A DNA stretch of 64,000 bases, from the NCBI RefSeq assembly GCF_035581365.1, contig NZ_CP141590.1, positions 2,104,001 to 2,168,000 of the forward strand, read 5' to 3'. The notes under the pieces were generated by a model that searched no databases, had not been told where the DNA came from, and was given only the letters and a program-made list of their open reading frames with translations. A program made the translations under genes and the position numbers. Every line of letters begins with the position of its first letter. The first letter of the stretch is position 1. Origin of the DNA: Tsuneonella sp. CC-YZS046 (GTDB lineage Bacteria; Pseudomonadota; Alphaproteobacteria; Sphingomonadales; Sphingomonadaceae). Of this stretch, positions 1-7,675 are shown one piece after another.

Positions 1-692
1 TGGGCCAGGAAACGAAGGGCGAGGAACGGGCCTATCTCGACCTCGCCGACACGATCTCCGACAAGTGGCTGTGGCAGGCGCGGATCGGCACCGATGGGCA
101 TACCGTGCTGGGTTCCGCCAATATCCGCAGCGCGGACTGGAAGCAGAGCTATTTCGTGGAGCGCGAGATCATCGAGACTCCGCAGGGCCTGCGGAAAGGC
201 ATCTACTACACCTTCCTCGGCGCCAATTTCGACCTGCCGCTGGATGACCGCAACGTGGTGACGGCCATGGCCGGGGTGCAGAAATTCACCGGCAAGAACG
301 AACGCCTGCATCTGCGCGGCAGCTATATTCACGTGATCGAGCCGGAATGGGGCCTCAGCGCGCAATTGCGGGCGCGCTATTATCATTCCACCGCGCCCAA
401 CGAATTCGACTACTTCTCGCCGCGCGACTACGTTCAGGTGCTGCCGGTGCTTCAACTCCGTCGCTTCGACGATGCGGGCTGGATGTATCAGGTGGCGGGC
501 GGGTATGGCGCGCAGCACGCCACCGGGGCAAAGTGGCAGGAGGCCCGCTTCGCCAGCCTCAAGGTCGAAAGCCCGGCAAGGGCGCGCGCCGTGAATGGAT
601 TCCTCGAAGTCCAATACACCAACAATTCGATCTCCGGCGGCCTGGATTACGATTATGTCATGGGCCGGCTCGGGATTTCCTTCGGCTTCTAG
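1..692 (+). CDS. C-terminal part of an outer-membrane beta-barrel protein (5' end outside window)
   Basis: The reading frame is open from the left edge (first full codon at position 3) to the stop at 690-692, giving 229 residues of a longer protein. The sequence alternates polar and aromatic residues in short strands (for example LHLRGSYIHV, AQLRARYYHS, GGLDYDYVMGRL). It ends in Gly-Ile-Ser-Phe-Gly-Phe; a terminal aromatic is the usual signal for outer-membrane insertion by the Bam complex. It could be the barrel domain of a TPR-plus-barrel protein of the BcsC/PgaA or YaiO type, but the N-terminal part that would decide this is missing. The substrate is unknown. Confidence 0.75.
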   Translation, partial: GQETKGEERAYLDLADTISDKWLWQARIGTDGHTVLGSANIRSADWKQSYFVEREIIETPQGLRKGIYYTFLGANFDLPLDDRNVVTAMAGVQKFTGKNERLHLRGSYIHVIEPEWGLSAQLRARYYHSTAPNEFDYFSPRDYVQVLPVLQLRRFDDAGWMYQVAGGYGAQHATGAKWQEARFASLKVESPARARAVNGFLEVQYTNNSISGGLDYDYVMGRLGISFGF

Positions 693-904
693 GGGCAGTA
701 TCTAGGCGGTCCGAGGCTCTGAATGACATAGAATCATCCGATCCCGAATCTTTTTTGGCATTGCGTTGATTGCTCCTCGCTGCGCCAATAAGATCACAAG
801 CAGAATCAGACGCAGCACCGCTTCATGCCCGGAAACCGGATCTCCTTTCGGACGGCGTAGGCGGCTGGCTCTGGAAAGCGGACTGCAATCGGCATGGCGG
901 GAGA

Positions 905-1756
905 ATGACAGTGAAGCGCAGCGAACAGATTTGGTTGGTCACCGGGGCATCCTCCGGCCTGGGACGGGATATCGCGCAGGCAGTCCTGGAAAAGGGCGGA
1001 CGCGTGGTGGCCACCGCCAGGAACCCGGGCGATCTCGACGGAATCGTCGCGCAGAGCGGGGGCAATGCCATCGCGCTGCCCCTGGACGTGACCGTTCCCG
1101 AACAGATTTCCGCCGCGATCGAGGCGGCGGAAGATCACTTCGGCAGCATCGACGTGCTCGTCAACAATGCGGGCTACGGCTATCTCCATAGCGTGGAGGA
1201 AGCCGACGAGCAGGCGGTCCGCCGCATGTTCGAAGTGAACTTCTTCGGCCTCGCGAACACCACGCGCGCCGTGTTGCCCGGAATGCGCGCCCGCCGCCGC
1301 GGCTGGATCGTCAACATCTCCTCGATGGTGGGGCGTGTGGCCATGCCCTGCAGCGGATATTATTCCGCCAGCAAGTTCGCGGTGGAAGGGCTGTCCATGT
1401 CGCTGCGCGCCGAGGTGGAGCCGCTGGGGATCGGAGTGACTTCAATTCAGCCTGGCCCGATCCGCACGGATTTCTCGGGCCGGTCATTGGTGACAGGCGA
1501 ATCCTGGGCGGATGACTACGACGCCACCGTGGGCGTCGGGATTCGTTTCAGCCGCGACATGAACGGCCAGCAAAGCGGCGATCCGGTGTTGTGCGCCCGC
1601 GCGATCGTCGACGCGGTGGACGCGCCGAACCCGCCCCGCCAGCTCGTCCTCGGCCAGATGTCCAACGACATGATCTCGGAAGAAATCGAGAAGGAAAGGG
1701 CCGAACTCGTCCAGTGGCGCGAGGCTGGCCTCCCTACGGACTTCCGCGAAAGCTGA
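905..1756 (+). CDS. Short-chain dehydrogenase/reductase (SDR)
   Basis: A classical SDR of 283 residues that should oxidise or reduce an alcohol or ketone with NAD(P). The Rossmann glycine motif TGASSGLG lies near residue 15, VNNAGYG in the middle, and the catalytic YxxxK as YYSASK after a conserved Ser (NISSMVG). The frame is open upstream to 770, but homology begins right after the ATG at 905. GGGAG at 899-903 is too close to that ATG and better spaced for GTG at 911, so the true start may be two codons later. It stands alone, about 210 bp after the barrel gene and convergent with the 51-aa peptide gene. The substrate cannot be told. Confidence 0.88.
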   Translation: MTVKRSEQIWLVTGASSGLGRDIAQAVLEKGGRVVATARNPGDLDGIVAQSGGNAIALPLDVTVPEQISAAIEAAEDHFGSIDVLVNNAGYGYLHSVEEADEQAVRRMFEVNFFGLANTTRAVLPGMRARRRGWIVNISSMVGRVAMPCSGYYSASKFAVEGLSMSLRAEVEPLGIGVTSIQPGPIRTDFSGRSLVTGESWADDYDATVGVGIRFSRDMNGQQSGDPVLCARAIVDAVDAPNPPRQLVLGQMSNDMISEEIEKERAELVQWREAGLPTDFRES

Positions 1757-1799
1757 ACCGGGCGAAGGCCGGGCAATGCCGAGCAACCGCAGCAAAAAG

Positions 1800-1835
1800 C
1801 AAAAAAAAGAAGCCGGCCCCCGGAAGGGCCGGCTT
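1800..1835 (-). terminator. Intrinsic terminator of the 51-aa peptide transcript
   Basis: Perfect 10-bp arms AAGCCGGCCC (1810-1819) and GGGCCGGCTT (1826-1835) enclose a 6-nt loop. Read on the minus strand the hairpin is followed by C, a run of eight T and, after GC, another T run. That is a strong rho-independent terminator for transcription coming from the right. On the plus strand only three T follow, so it may weakly end the SDR transcript as well. Confidence 0.88.
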
Positions 1836-1934
1836 TCAGGTTGGAAGAGAAGGCAATTGAGCAAGTTGCCGACAAAAACTGGACAGGCGGAACGGTCGGC
1901 AAGCGTTCCGCCAAGCGGCTGGATCGTCAGATAG

Positions 1935-2090
1935 TCAGATACCCAGCCGCTCCCAGAACTGTTGTGCGGTGAGGGCGCGCGGCCCTTCATCGTTCGACCG
2001 GCTGCCATGGATCCATGACGGATGCGGCAGCGGCGGGATATTGCGGCCTTGCGCCGGGCTGAAGCTGGAGCGGTTGATGTTCCAACTCAT
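1935..2090 (-). CDS. 51-residue peptide, candidate precursor peptide (new)
   Basis: A short gene of 51 codons plus stop. The ATG at 2090-2088 has an excellent Shine-Dalgarno, AGGAG, seven bases upstream, and the transcript ends in a strong terminator about 100 bp past the stop, so it looks like a genuine monocistronic gene. The product starts MSWNINRSSF, has a Pro-rich centre (NIPPLPHPSW) and ends in QQFWERLGI. It has no Cys, Lys, Tyr or Val, three Trp (W3, W26, W46), seven Ser, and acidic residues only at D34, E35 and E47. There is no signal peptide or membrane segment. I do not recognise the family. It is divergent from an ATP-grasp ligase and methyltransferase, which suggests a ribosomal precursor that is modified or extended, but no lasso, lanthipeptide or thiopeptide enzyme is nearby. 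It could instead be a small regulator. Confidence 0.72.
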   Translation of the reverse strand: MSWNINRSSFSPAQGRNIPPLPHPSWIHGSRSNDEGPRALTAQQFWERLGI

Positions 2091-2177
2091 TCGTATTCTC
2101 CTGTGGAAGACACGAAGCCGGCGTTGTCGCGTAGGTTTCGTGCGCTTTAGCCGTTGGTGACGCGGAGCAAGCTGTCA

Positions 2178-2252
2178 TCTATCAAAAGCCGCGGTCCGGT
2201 GAAGGCGGAGGGAGAGGAAACCACCCTCACCGGACGGCTATTCTCTATCAAA
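2178..2252. promoter_or_regulatory. Inverted repeat flanked by direct repeats in the divergent promoter region
   Basis: The 410 bp between the peptide gene (start 2090, minus) and the ligase gene (start 2501, plus) contain no other gene. In it, GCGGTCCGGTGA (2191-2202) and TCACCGGACGGC (2227-2238) form an inverted repeat with 11 of 12 pairs and a 24-nt centre. The identical 9-mer TCTATCAAA lies on both sides, at 2178-2186 and 2244-2252. The arrangement could be a repressor or activator site for both genes, or a 5'-UTR hairpin of the peptide transcript. An AT-rich tract (2250-2280) beside it may hold a promoter, but I could not assign -35/-10 boxes with confidence. Confidence 0.45.
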
Positions 2253-2500
2253 CGAATTGAGTTTTATCGCGTAACAGTTTTTTTCCGCCGCCCAAGATTT
2301 TGTTTCCGCCATGCGCGGGGGCGAGAAGGCCCAAGGCAGAAGACGCAGCGCCCATCATACGCATTGGCGCGGACAACATGCAAAGTGGTGGAGAAAAAGA
2401 TCGACACTCATGAGGTTACTTGATTTTGCCGCCTGGGAGCGCATCCATTCCACTCCACAGTGCAGACTCCGGGCTGAACCCGAATATTCGGACGAAACAG

Positions 2501-4294
2501 ATGATTAGCTTTGCAGATGCCCGGCGGTATTTCGGCCCCAATCCCCATGCCGGCGATCCGGTCATCGCCTTCGACTTCCGCATCGATCGGGCGGGCAACC
2601 CCGATCTCGAAATCCATGCGGCCCGCATGGCCGATAGCTTTGGGGCATGGTGGCGCGGAACGCCGCGCCGGCCCGAAGAAAGCATGGAACTCTTCGTGGC
2701 CCGCTATCTGGTGGAATGGTCGCTCGCGGCGCTGAACGAGGTTCGCGGATTTATCCATTCCGGCGGAGCCAGGCAGACGGATGACGGGATTGCCCTGTGG
2801 CTGGGTTTTCACGATCCGGACCTGACTCAGGAATGCCTCAACCTCGCCGCGAAATTCTTCGTGGCAGCGGGCCGTGGTCCATTGAACCGCGAACAGGCGG
2901 ACCGGATAATGGGGAAATTCTGGGGGAAATGCCGCGTACTTCACCCGGACTACCAGGCCAAGATCCTGATGGAAGCCGCCCGGGCAAGGGATTTGCCCTG
3001 GCTCCCCTTCTTCCGGAAATTGAAGATATGGCAATTCGGGTGGGGCTGCCGTTCCGCTCGATTTTTCGAAAGCAGTTCGGAAGAAGATTCCGCCATCGGG
3101 GAAAGGATTGCCGGCGACAAGGTCCTGAGCAAAGCCTACCTCCATTCCATGGGCGCGCCGGTCAGCACGCATATGCTGGTAATGGGCGTGAATGACCTTG
3201 GCACGGCCGCTGAAAAAATTGGCTGGCCTTGCGTCGTGAAGCCGATCGACCGCGGGCAGGCCCGGGGCGTTTCGGTGAACATCCGGGATATGGAGGAACT
3301 GACGCAAGCCTTTGCCGGCGCCAGAGCTGTTTCCTCCGCTCCGGTCATGATTGAATCCCATGTGGAAGGCGACGTCCACCGCCTTCTCGTCGTTCGCGGC
3401 AAATTCGTTGCGGCGACGCGGCGCGATCCGGCTCAGGTAACCGGCGATGGCCGAAGCACCATTCTCGCGCTTGGCCGGGCTTTCAACGATTCCCGCACGG
3501 CCACCGCAACGCCGGGCAGCTACCTCGGACCTGTCCCGTTCGACGCGGACTTCGATTCCGCTCTCGCAAAGCAGGGCTACAGCCGGGATTCCGTGCCCGA
3601 GGCAGGCACGAAAATAAGGTTGAGAAGCATCCCGCTGCAGGGAACCGGCGCGGCGAACACCGATGTGTCGCATCTCGTTCATCCCGATATCAAGTTCATC
3701 GTCGAGGCATTGGCGGAAACTCTCTGCCTCAAGGTGGTGGGTTTCGACTATCTCACCCCGGATATTTCCCGCTCCTATCAGGAGATCGGCAAGTTCCTCG
3801 AAATAAACCTCTACCCTTCCCTGCGCGGGCATCTGGTGGACGATCGCGATGTGGGCGGCATCGGCGACATCATCCTCGGCCCGAAACCGGCCAGGATACC
3901 CTCCATGCTGATTATAGCATCGCAGCCTGAAGCCGAACACTATAGCAGCGAGCTTCTTGCCCAGCCCGGGCTGGGCTGGCGCTGTGGAAACAGCGCCGGC
4001 GTAGGTCCGGTCCGATTGCTCATCAATGCGCGCAATCCCGTGAACGCCACGCGGTCATTGCTCACCAATGCAGCCGTCTCGCGCATTGTCGTCATTTGCA
4101 CACCGGAGGAACTGGCCAGCCTCGGGATGCCGATGGATCGCGTCGATGTGACGATGGCCGATGACGGGAAAGTCGATCCTGTCTGGCTGGATGTGCTGCG
4201 CCGCCATAGCGGGGAATCCATTCCGCTCGCCGCGCCCGAAGAGTTGAAACAGATAGTCGGGCTGCGCCTGCCCCAGCCTTCGCTCCGGGACTGA
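2501..4294 (+). CDS. Cyanophycin-synthetase-like ATP-grasp ligase
   Basis: 597 residues related to the N-terminal and ATP-grasp parts of CphA, which adds amino acids to side-chain carboxylates using ATP. The N-terminus (RRYFGPN, residues 8-14) matches the CphA start RGPN. The ATP-grasp core spans about residues 205-445, with CVVKPIDRGQARGVSV near 245, the CphA-type EGDVHRLLVVRGKFVAA near 287, GDGRSTI after it, and the metal-ligand segment FLEINLYP near 433. The last 150 residues do not look like the Mur-ligase domain of real cyanophycin synthetase, so polymer synthesis is unlikely. A peptide or amino-acid ligation is inferred. The frame extends upstream to a TTG at 2420; ATG 2501 is chosen by homology, with no clear ribosome site. 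The methyltransferase follows after 5 bp. Confidence 0.82.
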   Translation: MISFADARRYFGPNPHAGDPVIAFDFRIDRAGNPDLEIHAARMADSFGAWWRGTPRRPEESMELFVARYLVEWSLAALNEVRGFIHSGGARQTDDGIALWLGFHDPDLTQECLNLAAKFFVAAGRGPLNREQADRIMGKFWGKCRVLHPDYQAKILMEAARARDLPWLPFFRKLKIWQFGWGCRSARFFESSSEEDSAIGERIAGDKVLSKAYLHSMGAPVSTHMLVMGVNDLGTAAEKIGWPCVVKPIDRGQARGVSVNIRDMEELTQAFAGARAVSSAPVMIESHVEGDVHRLLVVRGKFVAATRRDPAQVTGDGRSTILALGRAFNDSRTATATPGSYLGPVPFDADFDSALAKQGYSRDSVPEAGTKIRLRSIPLQGTGAANTDVSHLVHPDIKFIVEALAETLCLKVVGFDYLTPDISRSYQEIGKFLEINLYPSLRGHLVDDRDVGGIGDIILGPKPARIPSMLIIASQPEAEHYSSELLAQPGLGWRCGNSAGVGPVRLLINARNPVNATRSLLTNAAVSRIVVICTPEELASLGMPMDRVDVTMADDGKVDPVWLDVLRRHSGESIPLAAPEELKQIVGLRLPQPSLRD

Positions 4295-4299
4295 CCGGC

Positions 4300-5340
4300 A
4301 TGGCAATATCCGAAACCGAGATCGCGGCCTATATCGCCTCGGCGCGGCAATCCCCCCGGCTTACCCATATGCTGGGCGAGTTTTCGGATCTTGCCACCGG
4401 CCGCAAGGGCGCGCCGGACTTTCCGATCATACTGGACCCTGAGCTACTGCGCCACGATGGCCTGAGCCTGCAATATGCGAAGATCCGCGAACGGCACGCC
4501 GGCACGTTCAACCAGCATTTCATCGCATCCCTGCCCTATGTGCTCGAGGAACAATGCAGGTTCGGGGCTGCCTTGCTGCGATATGGCCGGTGGATCGACG
4601 AAACGCGGCAGCGCCCGCTCGATGTCTACACGCTCGGGGATGCTTCGGGCGTCACCGCCCGGTCGCTCACGGATATTTCCCAAGGCAGGATCAGGACACT
4701 GACCTGCAGCCCCAACAGGGAAAATGAAGCTGCATTCCACCATGGCCGGCCGCCGGGCAGCGCGCATTTCTTTCTCGGCCCGTTTTTCGACGTATCGGCG
4801 GCATCCCTGCCGGAACGCGGCATTCATGACTTCAAGGACGGGTTCGACTTCGTAATCGAAGACACCACTTTCCAGATGTATGGAAAGTCGCGGCTCGCCC
4901 CGATCCAGATCGCGGCCCAAAATCTTCGCAGCGACGGCATATTCGTCCTTCTCGAGAAATTCTGGCTTCCGGACGCGGAAGAATTCGCACGGCGCGAGAG
5001 GCAGAAGGACGACGAGTTCAAGGCGAGATTTTTCTCGCGCGAGAAGATCGAGGAAAAGAAGCAGACCATCGTCCACAATATGGACAGGCAACTCGTCACG
5101 CTCGAGGAATTAACCGGCTCCCTCAGCGAACTCTTCTCCACGGCGGTCATCATCTGGAACAGCGGCAATTTCTACACGATCGCCGCGTCCAATGATGCGG
5201 GGAACCTCCTCAATTTCGTGAACAGCCTGACCCCGTCCGCCACCCCGCCGGAATTCCAGTATGCGGAACTGCCGCAGATCCTGCTGGGAGATCGCGATCT
5301 CCCCTTCGCGTTCCGGGAGCCGTCACCCGCCGGCGACTGA
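4300..5340 (+). CDS. SAM-dependent methyltransferase (class I, unknown substrate)
   Basis: 346 residues. A class I SAM-binding motif, VYTLGDASGVTA, lies near residue 110, followed by an acidic second-strand segment FDFVIEDTTFQMY and a later strand LRSDGIFVLLEKFW typical of these enzymes. A charged helical stretch (EEFARRERQKDDEFKARF) follows. It starts 5 bp after the ATP-grasp ligase, so the two are almost certainly one transcript and act in one pathway: the ligase joins an amino acid and this enzyme methylates the product or its precursor (inferred). Its 3' end overlaps the convergent ddl-like gene by 18 bp. The methyl acceptor (O, N or C) cannot be told from sequence. Confidence 0.75.
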   Translation: MAISETEIAAYIASARQSPRLTHMLGEFSDLATGRKGAPDFPIILDPELLRHDGLSLQYAKIRERHAGTFNQHFIASLPYVLEEQCRFGAALLRYGRWIDETRQRPLDVYTLGDASGVTARSLTDISQGRIRTLTCSPNRENEAAFHHGRPPGSAHFFLGPFFDVSAASLPERGIHDFKDGFDFVIEDTTFQMYGKSRLAPIQIAAQNLRSDGIFVLLEKFWLPDAEEFARRERQKDDEFKARFFSREKIEEKKQTIVHNMDRQLVTLEELTGSLSELFSTAVIIWNSGNFYTIAASNDAGNLLNFVNSLTPSATPPEFQYAELPQILLGDRDLPFAFREPSPAGD

Positions 5341-6357
5341 TCGCGCCAGCATGTCCTGAACGATCCGGTTGTAAATATCCGCCTGCCCGATGCCGGCGCG
5401 TTCCATCTGCCGGGTGAACACGCTTCTCGGCGTCATTCCGGGGATCGTGTTCAATTCGAGAAAATAGACGCCACCATCCCGGTCCAGCATATAATCCACG
5501 CGGTAGAAGCTCCGGCAATTCATGGCCCGCCCGATCCTTGCGGTCAAATCGCAAAGCCGCTCCTTGCAGCCATCCGGCAGATCGGGGTCCAGCCCCAGTT
5601 CGGCGGACTGCCTGTCGGTAAAGACCACCTCTCCCACCTCGTGCAGCGCGGCCGAATGATCGGGGCGAAACACTTCGGCAATCGGCAGTATCTCGATCTT
5701 TCCGTCCAGCATCAGCGCGCCGACGGTAAATTCCCGCCCGCAGATGAATTGCTCGATCAATATGTCCTGACCCAGCGCGTGGATGCGTTTCACAGCTCTC
5801 TCAAGCGCCTGCCGATCCGCCACCAGCGCGACCCCCATGCCGGACCCATAGGAGTTCGGCTTGACGATGCAGGGGAAGGCGATGCCCGGCGCGGCCGGAT
5901 CGAATGCCTCTTCGCCATCTGTGACATAGCGATGCACAGGGGTCGGGATGCCCAACGCATGGGCGAGGAAATGCTTGCAGGATTGCTTGTCCATCGCGAG
6001 CGCGGAGGCGAGGATGCCCGACCCGGTATAGGGCAGCCCGACCAGCTCGAAATAAGCCTGCAGATGCCCTGTCTCGGCGGGCGCCCCGTGGATCGCGATG
6101 AATGCCGCGTCGAACCGAATTCGATCCGCTCCCACGGCAAGCGTGAAGTCGGCGAGATCGATCCTCGCATCGGCGAGTTGGGCGGCATCCATCCCATCCG
6201 CCTGCACAAGCCGCCATTTCCAGTTCTCGACCGAGATCAGGAAGCGGTTGAACCGCGCGGGATCGAGATGCTCATGAACATTGCGCGCGCTCGCCGCCGA
6301 ACTCGCGGCCTCGAGCGTGTCTCCCCCGGTGACTATCGCAATGTTTTGCCTTGCCAT
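5323..6357 (-). CDS. D-alanine--D-alanine ligase family ATP-grasp protein with unusual omega loop
   Basis: 344 residues with clear Ddl signatures: GLPYTGSGILASALAMDK, IVKPNSYGSGMGV (ATP-binding loop), IEQFICGREFTVGAL and the C-terminal metal site FLELNTIPGMTPRS. Ordinary Ddl enzymes join two D-Ala for peptidoglycan. The region that in DdlB carries the Tyr-Lys omega loop (YDYEAKY) instead reads IAEVFRPDHSAALHEVGEV, His-rich and without that Tyr/Lys. This region sets substrate choice in VanA-type ligases. Specificity may therefore differ (D-Ala-D-X or another dipeptide). Start ATG 6357 is uncertain, since in-frame ATGs at 6393 and 6411 exist and none has a strong ribosome site. It lies 110 bp downstream of mreB on the same strand, outside any mur/fts cluster, and is probably a paralogue. 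Confidence 0.83.
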   Translation of the reverse strand: MARQNIAIVTGGDTLEAASSAASARNVHEHLDPARFNRFLISVENWKWRLVQADGMDAAQLADARIDLADFTLAVGADRIRFDAAFIAIHGAPAETGHLQAYFELVGLPYTGSGILASALAMDKQSCKHFLAHALGIPTPVHRYVTDGEEAFDPAAPGIAFPCIVKPNSYGSGMGVALVADRQALERAVKRIHALGQDILIEQFICGREFTVGALMLDGKIEILPIAEVFRPDHSAALHEVGEVVFTDRQSAELGLDPDLPDGCKERLCDLTARIGRAMNCRSFYRVDYMLDRDGGVYFLELNTIPGMTPRSVFTRQMERAGIGQADIYNRIVQDMLARSVAGG

Positions 6358-6467
6358 GGCCCGCTGATGCACTTTTTCCCGGCGCAGGACCATACGACCG
6401 ATGAAAATCATGCACCGGCGGTTCCGCTCGCCGAACGGAACCTCATTTCCAGCAATGCGGAAGCAGC

Positions 6468-7514
6468 TTACATCACATGCAGGACGCCGCGATAGCCGGC
6501 ATCCTCCAGCGCCCGCCCGGCGCCGAGCGCGACGCAGTTGAGCGGATCTTCCGCGATGCTGACCGGCAGGCCCGTCTCGCGCGAGAGCAGAACGTCGATC
6601 TGGGACAGCAGCGCCCCGCCCCCCGTCATGATTATTCCGCCATCGATGATGTCGGCCGCGATTTCCGGCGCGGTGATCTCCAGCGCCTTGCGGACCGCTT
6701 CCAGAATCAGCGTGATGGGTTCGCTCAACGCTTCGCAAAGCTCCGCCTGGGTGATGGTGATTTCGGTGGGGACGCCGCGAATGATGTGACGCCCCTTGAT
6801 CAGGATCGGCGTCGCCGCGCTTCCTTCCTCGGGCAGCGCCCGCCCGAATTCCTTCTTGATCCTCTCCGCCGTCGCCTCTCCGATCAGCAGGTCGTGATAC
6901 CGGCGGACGTAGGAGGTTATCGCCTCGTCCATCCGGTCGCCCCCTACCCTGGCCGACATGCTCATGCTGAGTCCGCCGACCGATATGATGCCGACCTCGG
7001 TGGAGCCGCCGCCGATATCGACCACCATCGAGCCGACCGGCTGCGTCACCGGCATGTCCGCCCCGATCGCCGCCGCCATCGGCTCCGCGATCAGCCAGAC
7101 CTTGCGCGCGCCCGCATTGGAGGCGACTTCGCGGATCGCGCGCCGCTCCACCTGCGTGGAACCCGAAGGCACGCACAGGACGATTTCGGGATTGCCCCGC
7201 AGCCGCCCGCCCAGATTGGCATGAGCCTTGCGGATGAAGTGCTTTATCATCTGTTCGGCGACATCGAGATCGGCGATCACGCCGTTTCTCAGCGGGCGGA
7301 TCGTCTGCACATTGACCGGCGTCTTGCCCATCATCAGCTTGGCGTCATCCCCCACCGCGCGAACCCGGCGCCTGCCGTCGACCGTTTCCATCGTCACCAC
7401 CGACGGCTCCGCCAGCACTATGCCATGCCCCCGCAGATAGACGACTGTGTTCGCCGTGCCCAAATCGATGGCAAGGTCGGCGGAGCCGACCGAGAGGAAG
7501 CTCATGAATGACAT
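6468..7514 (-). CDS. mreB: MreB/Mbl-type actin-like rod-shape protein, stand-alone paralogue
   Basis: 348 residues with all actin-fold nucleotide motifs: AIDLGTANTVVYL (phosphate 1) at the start, VVDIGGGSTEVGI (phosphate 2) in the middle, and MTGGGALLSQI (adenosine) near the end. MreB polymers on the inner membrane guide lateral wall synthesis. Length and motifs are normal, so it should be functional. The housekeeping gene normally sits in mreBCD with pbp2/rodA; here no mreC or mreD is present and a ddl-like gene follows, so this is probably a second copy. ATG 7514 is used; an in-frame ATG at 7505 is possible. Whether the product replaces a poisoned MreB is speculation. Confidence 0.88.
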   Translation of the reverse strand: MSFMSFLSVGSADLAIDLGTANTVVYLRGHGIVLAEPSVVTMETVDGRRRVRAVGDDAKLMMGKTPVNVQTIRPLRNGVIADLDVAEQMIKHFIRKAHANLGGRLRGNPEIVLCVPSGSTQVERRAIREVASNAGARKVWLIAEPMAAAIGADMPVTQPVGSMVVDIGGGSTEVGIISVGGLSMSMSARVGGDRMDEAITSYVRRYHDLLIGEATAERIKKEFGRALPEEGSAATPILIKGRHIIRGVPTEITITQAELCEALSEPITLILEAVRKALEITAPEIAADIIDGGIIMTGGGALLSQIDVLLSRETGLPVSIAEDPLNCVALGAGRALEDAGYRGVLHVM

Positions 7515-7675
7515 GTCTGTGACCCGTCCCTGCCCCGAAATTGGGGTGACGATCCCGCCGATCCCTTGCCGTTCCTGACTGTCAGGTGAACTCGCCGGGC
7601 AAGGCGCGGCTTGCACGACGAAATGTGGTGATGTTCCGACAACTTGCTGAATCGCGCTCCGCGCGGGCAAGCCGC

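Noticed and set aside
1935-2090. Lasso-peptide or graspetide precursor assignment for the 51-aa peptide
   Set aside because: There is no lasso cyclase or protease nearby, and the peptide lacks the conserved leader and repeated Thr/Asp/Glu core of known graspetides; only a generic precursor idea is kept.
2420-2500. Longer start (TTG 2420) for the ATP-grasp ligase
   Set aside because: The added 27 residues do not resemble the CphA N-terminus, which starts right after ATG 2501; GAGG before the TTG keeps it a minor alternative.
2311-2508. Small plus-strand ORFs before the ligase gene
   Set aside because: They overlap the regulatory region, lack ribosome sites and have composition like random GC-rich frames.
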